Notes: a model not told the origin generated them from the letters alone. A stretch of DNA of 56,082 nt from an uncultured Lachnoclostridium sp. (GCA_947178155.1 CAMWXG010000002.1:1-56082); one strand, 5' to 3'. Positions 24,834-34,218 are shown, counted from the first letter of the stretch. Program-made: numbers and translations.

Positions 24834-25859
24834 TCATGGCATAGAATTAAGTATATTATATATTTTAGCAGCGATATTTTCCAACGGCATCTGAAATTCA
24901 ACAGCTCCGATATCATAGGCAACTTTTGGCATACCATATACCACACAGGTCTGCTCTGCTTCACCTATGGTATGTGCTCCTGCTCTTCTCATTGCAAGCA
25001 GTCCCTTAGCACCATCTCCACCCATACCTGTAAGTATAACCCCTACCGCATTTCTCCCAGCTGCCTCAGCAACAGATTTAAAAAGCACATCTACCGAAGG
25101 ACAATGACCGCTTACCTTCTCTCCATGTTTGCATTCTACCCTGTATGTATCTCCTGAACGAACAAGGCGCATGTGTTTATCTCCCGCCGCAATCAAAATC
25201 TTGCCTCTCTCAACTATATCCCCATTTTCTGCCTCTTTAACCCTTACCCTGCATTGATTGTTAAGCCTGTCTGCATACATCTTTGTAAATCCTGGCGGCA
25301 TATGCTGTACAATAACTGTACCCGGTATATCTGGGTTAAATCTTTTTACAACATTAAATATTGCCTCTGTGCCTCCTGTCGAAGCTCCTATTGCAACAAT
25401 TTTATTAAGATATGTCCTGCCTGTAGAATTTACTTTAAATCCCTCCAGCTTTTTATTATTACCAACTGTTACTGTAGCCGCAATCTTTATCTTGGTGAGA
25501 AGTTCATTTTTAATCCAATTTGTTATCTCATCCCCCAGCATATTCTGTGGCTTATTGACGAAATCAACAGCTCCATTTTCCATAGCATCAAATACTACAG
25601 AATTAAGCGAACTTATCATTACAGTTGGTATCGGATGCTGTGGCATAAGCTTCCTTAAAAACTCAATTCCATTCATTCTCGGCATTTCTACATCAAGTGT
25701 CATAACATCGGGATTAAACCTTATAATCATATCTCGCGCTTGATAAGGATCTCCTGCAGTTGCCACCACCTCTATCGCGGGATCACTGTTTAGAACCTGC
25801 GACAATATCGTTCTGAAAAATGCTGAATCATCAACCACTAATACTTTTATTGTTCTCAT
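24834..25859 (-). CDS. cheB: Chemotaxis protein-glutamate methylesterase/glutamine deamidase
   Basis: 341 residues. The receiver domain has DD at 10-11 and phospho-acceptor Asp56 (LDVEMP), Thr/Ser switch and Lys in VNKPQ. After a linker (about 120-150), the methylesterase domain carries the catalytic triad: Ser160 (IGASTGG), His186 (VQHMPPGFT) and Asp282 (GMGGDGA). CheB removes methyl groups from chemoreceptors to adapt signalling. The ATG at 25859 is preferred (AAGGGG eight bases upstream) over a GTG three codons earlier. No cheA, cheR, cheW or receptor gene is in the window, so this cheB lies outside a chemotaxis operon, paired only with a receiver protein. Confidence 0.94.
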   Translation of the reverse strand: MRTIKVLVVDDSAFFRTILSQVLNSDPAIEVVATAGDPYQARDMIIRFNPDVMTLDVEMPRMNGIEFLRKLMPQHPIPTVMISSLNSVVFDAMENGAVDFVNKPQNMLGDEITNWIKNELLTKIKIAATVTVGNNKKLEGFKVNSTGRTYLNKIVAIGASTGGTEAIFNVVKRFNPDIPGTVIVQHMPPGFTKMYADRLNNQCRVRVKEAENGDIVERGKILIAAGDKHMRLVRSGDTYRVECKHGEKVSGHCPSVDVLFKSVAEAAGRNAVGVILTGMGGDGAKGLLAMRRAGAHTIGEAEQTCVVYGMPKVAYDIGAVEFQMPLENIAAKIYNILNSMP

Positions 25860-25901
25860 ATTAATCACCCCTTATTTAACTTTAAAAATAACCGATATTT
25901 A

Positions 25902-26513
25902 TTATAAAATATTTTCTTTCATAAGCTTTTCACGCATTGCCATAAGCGCCTGTCCCCTATGGCTTATTTTATTCTTCTCTTCCGGCGCAAGCTGTGCCGT
26001 AGTGCAGCCTCGCTCTGGCAGGTAAAATATAGGATCATATCCAAAACCATTAGTTCCTTTTTCCTCATACCCGATACGTCCTTCAATAACTCCCTTTGTT
26101 GTTATAACTCTGCCATCCGGAAATACACATGCTATAACACACACGAATCTTGCGCTTCTTTCTTCTTCTTTAGCTGATGAAAGTTCATTAATTATATAAT
26201 TATTCTTTACACTATATGGCGTATCTTCCCCCAGAAATCTGGCAGAAAGAACTCCCGGCGCCTTATTCATATAATCAACTTCAAGCCCCGAATCATCTGC
26301 AAGTACAATCTGATTCGTATGCTCAGATATTGTTTTCGCTTTTATGATTGCATTTTCTTCAAATGTAGTTCCATTTTCTATAATCTCCACACCCAGCAGA
26401 TTTAGCAGATTTTCATCATTTAATGAAACATATTCAATCATATCATCTGCAAATATCTGACGTATCTCTTTCATTTTGTTTTCATTACTTGTAGCTACAA
26501 TGATTTTTTTCAT
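25902..26513 (-). CDS. RdgB/HAM1-type XTP/dITP pyrophosphatase
   Basis: 203 residues. It hydrolyses non-canonical purine nucleoside triphosphates (dITP, XTP) to the monophosphates and so keeps them out of DNA. Family motifs are IIVATSNENKMKEI (3-16), LADDSGLEVD (71-80), GVLSARF, NGFGYDPIF and the C-terminal ISHRGQAL. The length is standard. An AGGCGG site precedes the ATG. It lies between the amidase gene and cheB on the same strand. Confidence 0.94.
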   Translation of the reverse strand: MKKIIVATSNENKMKEIRQIFADDMIEYVSLNDENLLNLLGVEIIENGTTFEENAIIKAKTISEHTNQIVLADDSGLEVDYMNKAPGVLSARFLGEDTPYSVKNNYIINELSSAKEEERSARFVCVIACVFPDGRVITTKGVIEGRIGYEEKGTNGFGYDPIFYLPERGCTTAQLAPEEKNKISHRGQALMAMREKLMKENIL

Positions 26514-26564
26514 TTTATAATCCGCCTTTCGCTAACTTCTACTGACAATATTTACAATGTATAT

Positions 26565-27731
26565 CTAACTGGCAGTATCAATCGCTTTCTCTATTGCATC
26601 ATATATACCAGTTGCCATCTTTTTACGATTCAATTTTCCTCTGATACATTTTAAATCAGATTTATTAGTCATATAGCCAACTTCCACTATAGATGTAGGT
26701 ACGTCAGCATGGTGTAACAAATATAAGCCCTCTCTTTTTATAATCCCACGTTTACGATTATCAGTTTTTTCTGCAACATTATTCATCAGAAGTCTGGCAA
26801 GTCTTTTATTAGTTATGGAAGCCCCATTTACACACCTTGCTGAATACAATGCCTCAACTCCATATGCTGTTGTGTCCCCTTTGTCAGATGCATTACAGTG
26901 TATACTTATAAACAAATCCGCCTTAAGGTTATTGGCAAGTCTTGTTCTGTCCAGCTTACTTACATACCTGTCATCAAGCCTTGTATAGTATGCCTTGATA
27001 TCCGACTTATCCAGCAGCTTTTTAATCTCTTGTACAATAAAAAGTGTATAATCTTTTTCATGATATTTTTTGTCTATTGATGATGTTCCCTCATCAATGC
27101 CGCCATGTCCAGCATCTATTACTACTATTTTATCATATAATTTATGTGGCTCTGCAAACGATATATAATATTCTCCTTTTATCTCATATAAACATGACTC
27201 ATATAGTTTCTTTGTCTTTATGTCTACAATAACTCTATAATTTCCCGACTTTAACTTTAAGGATCTGACAGAAATATTTCTTAAAAAATCAGATTTATTT
27301 TTTTTCGCAGCTTTTCCTGAAATAGTTTTTCCTTTATTATAACGCACAATATTGTTAATCGAAAAATCTTTTTCACTTGTTTCATTAATTGTAAGACTTA
27401 CACTTTTATTAATATAATCGTTTCTGATATATAATGCTGCACCTGTTGCTATTTTATCCTCAACAAGCTTTATATATGTATGACTTCTTTCTTTCAGTGT
27501 TGATACACTTGCATGTATAGGAGCTTCACCCATACCTGTATCTGATACATAAATTTCATCATCCAAGTCTGCCAAATCCTCTGAAACAATTTTATCAGGG
27601 ATATCATCTGCCAATACTGTTCTTCCACTACTGCCTGGAAAATCTCCTGAATAAAAAAATCCAAATACCAATACACAAACCAGAAGCATAACACTTTGTA
27701 CACTAAGTCTCTTCCACTGTTTTTCCTTCAT
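26565..27731 (-). CDS. Secreted N-acetylmuramoyl-L-alanine amidase (Amidase_3)
   Basis: 388 residues. It cleaves the bond between muramic acid and the stem peptide of peptidoglycan. The N-terminus has a membrane/signal segment (about 9-27). A beta-rich region of about 130 residues (70-195) resembles an AMIN-type targeting domain. The catalytic domain (200-385) has zinc ligands His209 (DAGHGG), Glu225 (YHEKDY) and His278 (SIHCNA) and catalytic Glu350 (IVEVGYMTN). The ATG at 27731 is chosen for its GAGG site and signal sequence; the open frame upstream has neither. Expected outside the membrane, in wall turnover or cell separation. Confidence 0.93.
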   Translation of the reverse strand: MKEKQWKRLSVQSVMLLVCVLVFGFFYSGDFPGSSGRTVLADDIPDKIVSEDLADLDDEIYVSDTGMGEAPIHASVSTLKERSHTYIKLVEDKIATGAALYIRNDYINKSVSLTINETSEKDFSINNIVRYNKGKTISGKAAKKNKSDFLRNISVRSLKLKSGNYRVIVDIKTKKLYESCLYEIKGEYYISFAEPHKLYDKIVVIDAGHGGIDEGTSSIDKKYHEKDYTLFIVQEIKKLLDKSDIKAYYTRLDDRYVSKLDRTRLANNLKADLFISIHCNASDKGDTTAYGVEALYSARCVNGASITNKRLARLLMNNVAEKTDNRKRGIIKREGLYLLHHADVPTSIVEVGYMTNKSDLKCIRGKLNRKKMATGIYDAIEKAIDTAS

Positions 27732-27842
27732 TCCTACCTCTTCTTTTGAAATATTAAAGACCATTATATTAAGTATACAATATATTGCTGATATATGCAA
27801 ATTTTCATTATTATTGTACTAAAGTTAAATAAAGTATGTCAA

Positions 27843-28715
27843 CTACTCACCATATTTTTTTAATATATGGTTATACATGGTACGTACAGCGGGTGCCATA
27901 AATTCAGGGTTTAATGCGGCTATCCCTATTATACGATATGCTTCCGGAAAAACCGGATAACAGTCTACTTCATAAGGTATATCATTCATTACCATTTCAG
28001 GCATAAGACATATTCCAAATCCATTTGCCACCATTGCTATTGTAGATAAATCATCTACCACATGATAATTAGATTGTACATTTAGTGAATTTTCTTTTAG
28101 AAAATTTTGTATATCAGCGTCTGTTGACTCCCTTTGTGTAACAAACTGATGATTACGCATTTCATCTATGCTCATATAATTATCGTTTCCAAGCTTTTTA
28201 GTACCCTTTGGAACAACGCAAAGAAGTTTGTCCTTATATAAAGGCTTTATCGGAATATCCCCCGCACTGGAAACAGATAAAAAACCTATATCAACAATAC
28301 CATTTTTAATCCAATACACAACATCATCATATGTCCCCTGAAATACTTCTATTGTAATATCTGGGTATTCTCTTTTAAAAGAATTCATAATATCAGGCAG
28401 CCAATTAGTACATACGCTCGAAAAACAGCCAACTTTTACTTTCCCCTGCTTTAATCCATTAAATTCGGCTATTGCCTGCTTAAGACTCTCATCACTGTTT
28501 AAGACTGCATTAACATAAGGCAGTAAATGCTCCCCATAATTAGTAAGTGTGATACCAAACTTGCTCCTGTTTAGTACCGAAAAGCCAAGTTCATTCTCCA
28601 TAGATGATATTGCATGGCTTATAGCAGATGGAGTAAGCCCTAAAATATCGGCCGCCTTTCTAAAACTTCCCTGCTCTGCCACAGTTTTAAATACCTGATA
28701 TGTAAGCAATGTCAT
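27843..28715 (-). CDS. LysR-family transcriptional regulator
   Basis: 290 residues. A winged helix-turn-helix lies at 1-60 (FRKAADILGLTPSAISHAIS), then a linker helix and a periplasmic-binding-like effector domain (about 90-285) with the usual KVGCFSSV opening. LysR proteins usually bind a small metabolite and activate a nearby operon. Here the nearest upstream genes on the same strand are the 2-oxoacid oxidoreductase operon ending at 28913, so regulation of that operon is possible but not shown. It is not divergent from it, which is the classical LysR arrangement. Confidence 0.93.
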   Translation of the reverse strand: MTLLTYQVFKTVAEQGSFRKAADILGLTPSAISHAISSMENELGFSVLNRSKFGITLTNYGEHLLPYVNAVLNSDESLKQAIAEFNGLKQGKVKVGCFSSVCTNWLPDIMNSFKREYPDITIEVFQGTYDDVVYWIKNGIVDIGFLSVSSAGDIPIKPLYKDKLLCVVPKGTKKLGNDNYMSIDEMRNHQFVTQRESTDADIQNFLKENSLNVQSNYHVVDDLSTIAMVANGFGICLMPEMVMNDIPYEVDCYPVFPEAYRIIGIAALNPEFMAPAVRTMYNHILKKYGE

Positions 28716-28808
28716 TTATTGCACCTGCCTTTCATAATAAATTATTGTTTTTAATCATTTGCTCTATAAACACATTCCATAGCATATTATACCTCATTTC
28801 CACAAATA

Positions 28809-28850
28809 AATAAACCTGCCTTATCTCTTTTTGGATACATCAGGTTTATT
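28809..28850. repeat. Inverted repeat upstream of the LysR gene
   Basis: AATAAACCTG (28809-28818) and CAGGTTTATT (28841-28850) are perfect ten-base arms around a 22-base loop. It may be a second terminator for the oxidoreductase operon or an operator for the LysR gene. On neither strand is it followed by a strong T-run. Confidence 0.45.
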
Positions 28851-28875
28851 TTCCTCAAATATACCATTACAAAAA

Positions 28876-28903
28876 AGGTATCTGAAATAATAATCAGATA
28901 CCT
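28876..28903 (-). terminator. Terminator of the 2-oxoacid oxidoreductase operon
   Basis: AGGTATCTGA / TCAGATACCT, a perfect ten-pair stem with an eight-base loop, followed on the minus strand by TTTTTT. It starts ten bases past the beta-subunit stop. Confidence 0.85.
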
Positions 28904-28912
28904 AATCTTCTT

Positions 28913-29851
28913 TTAATTGCATTTACATTTTAACTCTTCCCAGCGTCTGTCTACTTCTTCCTGAAACTGTGCAATTAAATCTTCATTTCCTTTTTTAAAT
29001 AAATGCTTAAACCTTCCCTGTTTCTTTAAAAAATCTTCTATCGGAAGTTTTTTCTTTGGCTCATATGTAAGCCTCCACTCTCCATTTTCGACCTCAAAAA
29101 GCGGCCAGTAACATGTCTCTATGGCAAGTTTGCATATATCCATGATTTCAGATGTTTCATATCTCCAGCCACGCGGACATGGAGCCATAATATTTAAAAA
29201 TGCTGCTCCTTCCGTATATATAGCTTTATGTGATTTTTTATGAATATCTTTAAAATCTTGTGTAAATGTGGTCTGTGCTACATATGGTATATGATGCTCT
29301 GCCATTATATTTGCAATATCTTTACGACTCTGCATCTTTCCGTTTGATACCTTACCTACTGGTGTAGTAGTTGTATCTGCATACATCGGAGTAGCAGACG
29401 AACGTTGAATACCAGTATTCATATATGCCCCATTGTCATAACATACATATACCATATCATGTCCTCGCTCCATGGCACCTGAAAGCGACTGAAAACCAAT
29501 ATCGTATGTTCCACCATCCCCACCAAATGTAATAAATTTAAATGTTTCATTTTCCGGAAGCCTGCCACGCTTCTTTAATGCCTTATATGCAGTTTCAACA
29601 CCACTAAGAGTAGCCCCTGCATTCTCAAAAGCGTTGTGTATATAGCTGTCTTCCCATGCCGTATATGGATACATAAAGGAAGAAACCTCAAGACAGCCTG
29701 TTGCATTGCCTATTACTGCCCTGTCACCCTCATTCAGTCCACGAAGCACTGCACGTACCGCAATAGTCGCACCACAACCTGCACACATGCGATGTCCTGG
29801 TGCAAGGCGCTCAGGCTTATTCATTATTGTCTTTAAACTATAATTATCCAT
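28913..29851 (-). CDS. porB: 2-oxoacid:ferredoxin oxidoreductase, beta subunit (pyruvate type likely)
   Basis: 312 residues. It holds thiamine diphosphate and one 4Fe-4S cluster of the complex that oxidises pyruvate or a related 2-oxoacid to acyl-CoA, CO2 and reduced ferredoxin. Cluster cysteines C23 and C26 (CAGCG), C53 and one near 220 (CPRGW) are present. The thiamine motif runs from GDGGTYDIG (111-119) to DNGAYMNTG (139-147). The ATG 29851 follows GAGG by six bases and is preferred over one four codons earlier. Last gene of the gamma-delta-alpha-beta operon. Pyruvate is most likely from subunit order, but 2-oxoisovalerate cannot be excluded. Confidence 0.9.
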   Translation of the reverse strand: MDNYSLKTIMNKPERLAPGHRMCAGCGATIAVRAVLRGLNEGDRAVIGNATGCLEVSSFMYPYTAWEDSYIHNAFENAGATLSGVETAYKALKKRGRLPENETFKFITFGGDGGTYDIGFQSLSGAMERGHDMVYVCYDNGAYMNTGIQRSSATPMYADTTTTPVGKVSNGKMQSRKDIANIMAEHHIPYVAQTTFTQDFKDIHKKSHKAIYTEGAAFLNIMAPCPRGWRYETSEIMDICKLAIETCYWPLFEVENGEWRLTYEPKKKLPIEDFLKKQGRFKHLFKKGNEDLIAQFQEEVDRRWEELKCKCN

Positions 29852-29905
29852 TGTTTTCCTCATTCCAGAATTTAATAATATATTTTTAATTTATTGGAAA
29901 CAGAA

Positions 29906-31087
29906 TCAGGTACGCAATCCTATATATTTATACTGCTCCACTTTCCTACCACTAACATCTTGTTCTTCAAGTTCTTTAAAAATGGCTTTTGCCTCATCAA
30001 CAGTGAAATCGCGGCCTGCAAGTCCATAAATATAATTTACTGTTTCTATCATAACTTTATTTCTAAAAAGTGCTGATGTAACTTCACTTCCAAGAGGACC
30101 TCCATTGCCATTGTAACTCTCACATCTGTCCATGATGGCAACTGTCTTACAACCTTTAAGAGCCTCAGCAATTTCTTCTGCCGGAAATGGTCTAAATACC
30201 CTTAGCTTAAGAACTCCTACCTTCATGCCTTTTGCACGCAGTTCACTGACAGCCTGTTTAGCTGTGCCAGCAGCGGAACCCATAATCAGCATTATATAAT
30301 CAGCATCTTTTGTCTTGTACTCCTCAAAAAGCCCATATGACCTGCCTGATATCTTTTTAAAATTTTTAGCAACCTCTAAAATCACTGCTTTTGAATTTTC
30401 AAGTGCAATTTCCTGATTCTTCTTAGCCTCCATAGCATAATTGCTTACGGAATATGGCCCAACTGCTACAGGATTGCCAGGATTTAAAAGATATTCTTCC
30501 GGCTTATATTCACCAACAAACTTTTTAACTTTTTTGTCATCCAAAAGCTCTATATTTTCAACTGCATGACTTGTAATAAAGCCATCCTGACAAATCATAA
30601 CAGGAAGATGCACTCCCTCATGCTCAGCAATAGGATAAGCTTGTATAAAATTATCATAAGCTTCCTGATTATTTTCTGCATATATCTGTATCCAGCCCGT
30701 ATCTCTTGCACCCATTCCATCTGAATGATCACAGTTTATGTTAATAGGCCCTGACAATGTACGATTGACAAGTGCCAATACAAGCGGAAGCCTATTGGAT
30801 GCGGCAAGCAAAAGCTCCTCCCACATAAGAGCAAGCCCTGCAGAAGATGTAGCAGTTAAACTTCTCGCCCCTGCCGCTTGTGCACCTATCGCTGCGCTCA
30901 TTGCAGAATGTTCACTTTCCACAGGAATAAACTCTGTATCAATCTCACCATTGGCTATGTATGTTGAAATCATCTGTGGGATTTCAGTAGAAGGCGTTAT
31001 TGGAAAAGCTGGCATTACATCGGGATTAATCTGTTTAATTGCATAAGAAACAGCCTCATTGCCAGACATACGTTCTTTCATATCCAT
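29906..31087 (-). CDS. porA: 2-oxoacid:ferredoxin oxidoreductase, alpha subunit
   Basis: 393 residues. It provides the pyrimidine-binding domain I (about 1-230, FPITPSTEIPQ, ATSSAGLALMWEE, and the DHSDGMGARDTGW region) and the transketolase C-like domain II (about 255-365). The catalytic Glu of domain I lies in FIPVESEHSAMS. The start codon shares a base with the stop of the delta-subunit gene (TAATG), with GGAGGG upstream, so the two are translationally coupled. It works with the beta subunit in forming the active site. Confidence 0.92.
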   Translation of the reverse strand: MDMKERMSGNEAVSYAIKQINPDVMPAFPITPSTEIPQMISTYIANGEIDTEFIPVESEHSAMSAAIGAQAAGARSLTATSSAGLALMWEELLLAASNRLPLVLALVNRTLSGPININCDHSDGMGARDTGWIQIYAENNQEAYDNFIQAYPIAEHEGVHLPVMICQDGFITSHAVENIELLDDKKVKKFVGEYKPEEYLLNPGNPVAVGPYSVSNYAMEAKKNQEIALENSKAVILEVAKNFKKISGRSYGLFEEYKTKDADYIMLIMGSAAGTAKQAVSELRAKGMKVGVLKLRVFRPFPAEEIAEALKGCKTVAIMDRCESYNGNGGPLGSEVTSALFRNKVMIETVNYIYGLAGRDFTVDEAKAIFKELEEQDVSGRKVEQYKYIGLRT

Positions 31088-31392
31088 TATTCAACTCCCT
31101 CCTTCATCTCAATAGCCCCAAAAGGACATACATTTGCGCAAATACCACAGCCCTTACAATGCTCAAAATCAAAATCTCCACGTAACCCCTCTGATACTGG
31201 TATACTACTGTCAGGACAGACAGGTGCGCATAAAAGACACTGCTTGCACAAATCAGCATGAAAAACAGGTGTATTAGTACGCCACTCTCCTGTCTTAAAG
31301 AGCTTTGAAGAACCCCCTGCAAATATCATAAGCCCCTCTGTCAGCTCACCATGGGGAGTCTTTTCATTTATCTTACTTACGTCCGTTCTCAT
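31087..31392 (-). CDS. porD: 2-oxoacid:ferredoxin oxidoreductase, delta subunit (2x4Fe-4S ferredoxin)
   Basis: 101 residues. Two complete CxxCxxCxxxCP motifs: Cys49, 52, 55, 59 and Cys79, 82, 85, 89. They bind two 4Fe-4S clusters that carry electrons from the beta-subunit cluster to external ferredoxin. The first ~45 residues form a docking segment typical of PorD. It lies between the gamma and alpha genes, 36 bases after gamma and overlapping alpha by one base. Confidence 0.94.
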   Translation of the reverse strand: MRTDVSKINEKTPHGELTEGLMIFAGGSSKLFKTGEWRTNTPVFHADLCKQCLLCAPVCPDSSIPVSEGLRGDFDFEHCKGCGICANVCPFGAIEMKEGVE

Positions 31393-31428
31393 TCTATAGT
31401 TACTCCAATCGATTCTTTAATGTTTTTA

Positions 31429-32037
31429 TTATGCACTTAAACTCATTTTATCATCTTCCATTGCAGCTTCTATAACATCATAAGCCATCTCAAGCGCCTT
31501 CATATTACCATCTATTACTTCTGGTTTCTTTGCAAATTTATGTTCATATGAGGCACGCATCTCACCTATAAATGTGTCTCTGTCCATTACATTACTTACA
31601 GCAACTATTGCAGCAAGCATTGGTGAATTAGGGAAGTTTTTACCAAGAGTTTCAACAGATATCTTCCTTGCATCTACTGTATAAATACGTCCCTTATAAC
31701 CTCCAAGCTTCTCTGCAATCTCTTCTCTTGACTTAGATGTATTAATAATAATAGCACCATTCTTTTTAAGCCCTGCAGTAACATCAACTGAACTAAGAAG
31801 TGTTTCATCTACTACTACTACATAGTCAGGCGTATATATATTAGAATGAACTCGGATTTTGTCAGCACTAATTCTGTTGTATGCGGTAATAGGTGCACCC
31901 ATGCGCTCTGGGCCATACTCTGGGAAGCCCTGAACATACTGACCTGTCTTAAAAGCAACATCTGCAAGAAGTAAAGCAGCTGTCTTTGCACCCTGACCAC
32001 CACGGCCATGCCATCTGATTTCAATTCCTTTATCCAT
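31429..32037 (-). CDS. porG: 2-oxoacid:ferredoxin oxidoreductase, gamma subunit
   Basis: 202 residues. The CoA-interacting gamma domain is marked by RWHGRGGQGAKTAA (8-21) and FPEYGPERMGAPI, both hallmark motifs. It is the first gene of the four-gene operon and has GGAG upstream. A promoter lies about 100 bases before it. Large single-chain pyruvate oxidoreductases are the more usual form in Lachnospiraceae; this four-subunit form may be an additional enzyme. Confidence 0.93.
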   Translation of the reverse strand: MDKGIEIRWHGRGGQGAKTAALLLADVAFKTGQYVQGFPEYGPERMGAPITAYNRISADKIRVHSNIYTPDYVVVVDETLLSSVDVTAGLKKNGAIIINTSKSREEIAEKLGGYKGRIYTVDARKISVETLGKNFPNSPMLAAIVAVSNVMDRDTFIGEMRASYEHKFAKKPEVIDGNMKALEMAYDVIEAAMEDDKMSLSA

Positions 32038-32133
32038 CTTTCTAATCTCCTTAAATATATAATATTTGTATGTAATTAATTTACCTGATATTTATTCATT
32101 TTCAAATTTCATAAATTTCAAGTAGCAGTATAT

Positions 32134-32161
32134 ATTATAACGCGATATTAAAAAAAGTAAA
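32134..32161 (-). promoter_or_regulatory. Promoter of the 2-oxoacid oxidoreductase operon
   Basis: On the minus strand TTTACT (32156-32161), a 16-base spacer, then perfect TATAAT (32134-32139). Leader of roughly 90 bases before the gamma gene. Confidence 0.55.
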
Positions 32162-32224
32162 GAGTTTTTAGTAAATTTCCTTCATTTTCATAGTGAATTA
32201 TTTTGATTTTTATTAAATAAAAAA

Positions 32225-32240
32225 GCTTGAAATTTCAAGC
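32225..32240 (-). terminator. Terminator of the heterodimeric ABC exporter genes
   Basis: GCTTGAAATTTCAAGC is a perfect palindrome followed on the minus strand by TTTTTTATTT, 40 bases past the stop of the second exporter gene. A related imperfect repeat (GCTTGGAATTTCAGC) lies just before it. Confidence 0.65.
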
Positions 32241-32279
32241 AAATGCTGAAATTCCAAGCAAAAATATATCTGACAAAAA

Positions 32280-34028
32280 TCATGCAAACTGACTGTTATA
32301 TAGATTTGCATAAAAACCATTCTGTTTAAGCAGGCTCTCATGATTGCCCTGTTCTATTATATTTCCGTCTTTCATTACAAGTATAATATCCGCGGTTTGT
32401 ATTGTTGACAATCTATGCGCCACTATAAAACTTGTTCTGCCTTCCATAAGCTTTGCAAATGCGTTTTGTATTTTTAATTCAGTACGTGTATCTATTGAAG
32501 AAGTAGCTTCATCAAGTATCAGCATTGGCGGCCTTAAAAGCATTACCCTTGCTATACATAAAAGCTGCTTCTGTCCCTGTGAAAGCCCGCCTCCATCTTC
32601 TTTTACAATTGTATCATATCCCTGCGGAAGCCTTTTTATAAAGCTGTGTGCATGAGATGCTTTTGCAGCTTCTATTACTTCTTCCTTTGATGCATCTGGT
32701 TTTCCTATTGCAATATTTTCAAAAATAGTCCCATCCTTTATCCATGTTTCCTGAAGAACCATTCCTATATTTCCACGAAGGCTTTTCCTTGTCATATCAC
32801 GTATATCAATATCATCTACTTTTATGCTTCCGCTGTCAATATCATAAAATCTCATAATAAGATTAATTACTGTAGTCTTACCGCAGCCCGTCGGGCCTAC
32901 TATTGCTACTCTCTGTCCCGATTTTACATTTAGATTAAATCCTGTAATAAGTTTTTTGTCTGGTACATATGAAAAATATACATCTTCAAATTTCACATCA
33001 CCCTTAACATTTTCAGGCGCTTTAGCATCTGGTGCATCAGGTATCTGTGGCTCCTCATATATAAATTCAAATACTCTTGCAGCACATGCAAGTGCATTTT
33101 GAAGCTCTGTAATTACACCTGAAATTTCATTAAATGGCTTTGTATATTGGTTCGCATAACTTAAGAATCGGCTTAGACCTCCAACAGTCAAATGCCCATT
33201 TAGTGCAAATAATGCCCCTGCTACTCCTACACCTGCATATACCAGATTATTTACAAACCTTGTAGCAGGATTGGTTGTTGATGAAAAGAACGTCGCACGC
33301 AACGAATAAGTCTTAAGCCTTTCATTTATCTCATCAAACTTTTTAAGTGCATCATCTTCATGACTGTACGCCTGAACTACTTTCTGACTGCCTACCATCT
33401 CATCTATCAATACAGTCTGTTCACCTCTTGCTGCAGACTGTAATTTAAACATATTGTAAGTCTTTTTTGATATAAAACCAGCCACAAAGAATGAAAGTGG
33501 TGTAACTACTACAACTACAAGTGTAATCCATACATTTGTCATAAGCATAAAAAGAAGAGTTCCTACTATAGTAAGTATCCCTGTAAATGCCTGTGTAAAT
33601 CCCATAAGAAGTCCATCTGCAAACTGATCTGCATCTGCAATAACACGACTTACAATATCTCCAGAAGCATGTGCATCAAGATATTTAAGCGGCAGTTTCC
33701 CTATCTTATCAAAAGCATCTCTTCGTATATCCCTTACAACTTTATAAGTAATCTTGTTATTGCAAACATTCATAACCCATTGTGCTATACCTGTTAAAAC
33801 AACTATTACAGCCATTTTAAATATAAGCGAAAGAAGTCCGTCAAAGTCAACATTATCCTTCCCCAACATATAATCAACTGCATCACCGGTAAGTATAGGC
33901 AGATACAAAGTAAGCACAACTGTAATTGCCGCAAAAATAAGTGAAAATACAATAGATAATCTATATCTTTTAATGTAATTTAACACAATTTTTATAGTAT
34001 CACCTTTATTTTTATTATCCTTTTGCAT
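32280..34028 (-). CDS. ABC exporter half-transporter, catalytically competent subunit
   Basis: 582 residues. Six membrane helices (about 20-320) are fused to a nucleotide-binding domain with Walker A GPTGCGKT (378-385), signature LSQGQ (482-486, one change from LSGGQ), Walker B LILDE with catalytic Glu507, and H-loop His538 (VAHRLST). It pairs with the 590-residue subunit encoded upstream to form a type-IV heterodimeric exporter like BmrCD or TM287/288, usually exporting drugs, lipids or peptides. The LSQGQ signature would lie opposite the degenerate Walker site of the partner. A GGGG ribosome site precedes the ATG. Confidence 0.92.
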   Translation of the reverse strand: MQKDNKNKGDTIKIVLNYIKRYRLSIVFSLIFAAITVVLTLYLPILTGDAVDYMLGKDNVDFDGLLSLIFKMAVIVVLTGIAQWVMNVCNNKITYKVVRDIRRDAFDKIGKLPLKYLDAHASGDIVSRVIADADQFADGLLMGFTQAFTGILTIVGTLLFMLMTNVWITLVVVVVTPLSFFVAGFISKKTYNMFKLQSAARGEQTVLIDEMVGSQKVVQAYSHEDDALKKFDEINERLKTYSLRATFFSSTTNPATRFVNNLVYAGVGVAGALFALNGHLTVGGLSRFLSYANQYTKPFNEISGVITELQNALACAARVFEFIYEEPQIPDAPDAKAPENVKGDVKFEDVYFSYVPDKKLITGFNLNVKSGQRVAIVGPTGCGKTTVINLIMRFYDIDSGSIKVDDIDIRDMTRKSLRGNIGMVLQETWIKDGTIFENIAIGKPDASKEEVIEAAKASHAHSFIKRLPQGYDTIVKEDGGGLSQGQKQLLCIARVMLLRPPMLILDEATSSIDTRTELKIQNAFAKLMEGRTSFIVAHRLSTIQTADIILVMKDGNIIEQGNHESLLKQNGFYANLYNSQFA

Positions 34029-34104
34029 AAATCCCCCTCATTTTCATAAAAATGTTACTATTAGCAACCTTACTCCTTATAATGTTACAGTTCATTTCAT
34101 GACA

Positions 34105-34133
34105 ATAAAAAGCGTAAGGCTAATGGCTTACAC
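34105..34133 (-). terminator. Hairpin with T-run between the two exporter genes
   Basis: GTGTAAG / CTTACGC stem with an eight-base loop followed on the minus strand by TTTTTATTG. It lies in the 190-base gap between the two half-transporter genes, so it may reduce the second transcript (attenuation) or require its own promoter for that gene. Confidence 0.5.
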
Positions 34134-34218
34134 TACAAGAATTTCAGAGCAATTCCCGGTTGGTATACCACTTCGATTACAACACTGTCTTATAAAACAA
34201 CAATAATGCTTTCATTGC

